Shown here piece by piece: positions 11,539-11,684 of a stretch of DNA of 11,684 bases; within the stretch, counting starts at the first letter, position 1; each line of letters opens with the position of its first letter. The DNA lies in NCBI GenBank assembly GCA_017620115.1, contig JAFZRB010000397.1, positions 1 to 11,684 on the forward strand, in the 5' to 3' direction. The notes beneath the pieces are model-generated. The model did no database searches. It was given only the letters and a program-made list of their open reading frames with translations, and had not been told where the DNA came from. The stretch comes from Clostridia bacterium (lineage in GTDB: Bacteria; Bacillota; Clostridia; Christensenellales; Aristaeellaceae). Position numbers and translations under genes: made by a program.

Positions 11539-11684
11539 CTACATGAGCAGATAGACGAACGCGATAAAAAGCCCGACGGACAACAGCAGCAGCCCGAACG
11601 AGACGCTCACCGTGATGCGGCGCAGGTTCGCGTTCATCTCCTGCCAGCCGGCCGCGAATACGTACACGAAGCTGGCCGTGATAG
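11539..11684 (-). CDS. C-terminus of a membrane protein, partial
   Basis: A leftward frame enters at the window edge and stops at TAG (11541-11539), giving 47 residues. It contains YVFAAGWQEMNANLRRITVS, then a hydrophobic helix of about 19 residues (SFGLLLLSVGLFIAFVYLLM) up to the stop. The pattern of a basic loop followed by a last transmembrane helix shows a membrane protein. The family cannot be told from so short a piece, and the 5' part lies outside the window. Confidence 0.6.
   Translation of the reverse strand, partial: ITASFVYVFAAGWQEMNANLRRITVSVSFGLLLLSVGLFIAFVYLLM

Overview
The window looks like the chromosome of a fairly GC-rich low-GC-lineage Gram-positive bacterium, most likely a member of the Clostridia (possibly near Christensenellales), carrying the integrase end of a mobile element at its left side. 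The reasons are strong AGGAGG ribosome binding sites, sigma-A promoters with near-consensus TTGACA/TATAAT boxes, a secreted L,D-transpeptidase with several peptidoglycan-binding repeats, and an integrase of the type found in Firmicutes phages and conjugative elements. The lineage is inferred from gene style; no marker gene in the window fixes it.

Left part (1-3047): the end of an integrated element. A tyrosine recombinase (1803-2963) reads rightward towards a tRNA-Trp gene (3048-3121), the probable attachment site. Divergently, reading left, lie a small excisionase-like helix-turn-helix gene (1350-1556) and a D5/P4-type primase-helicase (1328 to the window edge). The two directions are driven by back-to-back consensus promoters (1689-1717 and 1739-1767). 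The leftward transcript first crosses a terminator/attenuator hairpin (1576-1626). A perfect tandem 12-bp repeat (2966-2989) just after the integrase stop is a good candidate for its arm-type binding sites. The last ~40 codons of the primase frame, at the window edge, are not primase. They read like the C-terminus of N-acetylglucosamine-6-phosphate deacetylase (NagA) in the same frame, so this end is a chimera, natural or from assembly.

Right part (3048-11684): ordinary host genes. Leftward are tRNA-Trp with a perfect consensus promoter, a hotdog acyl-CoA thioesterase (3245-3688) and a six-helix voltage-gated-type K+ channel with a TrkA-C-like tail (3757-4743). Rightward are an unusual cytoplasmic beta-propeller protein resembling glycoside hydrolase clan F/J members (4904-6493) and a secreted L,D-transpeptidase (6668-8434). 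Leftward again, as a probable two-gene operon, are a long-form alanyl-tRNA editing protein (AlaX-L, 9540-10742) and a D-2-hydroxyacid dehydrogenase (8525-9508). A divergent promoter region with a nested inverted repeat separates these from a BCP-type peroxiredoxin (10990-11448). The window ends inside the C-terminus of a leftward membrane protein.

The host genes do not form one pathway; they are small independent transcription units covering lipid thioester hydrolysis, K+ flux, cell-wall cross-linking, translation quality control and peroxide defence. I found no defence system, CRISPR array, insertion sequence or rRNA. The most notable items are the primase/NagA chimera, the regulatory layout of the integrase end and the orphan beta-propeller protein.
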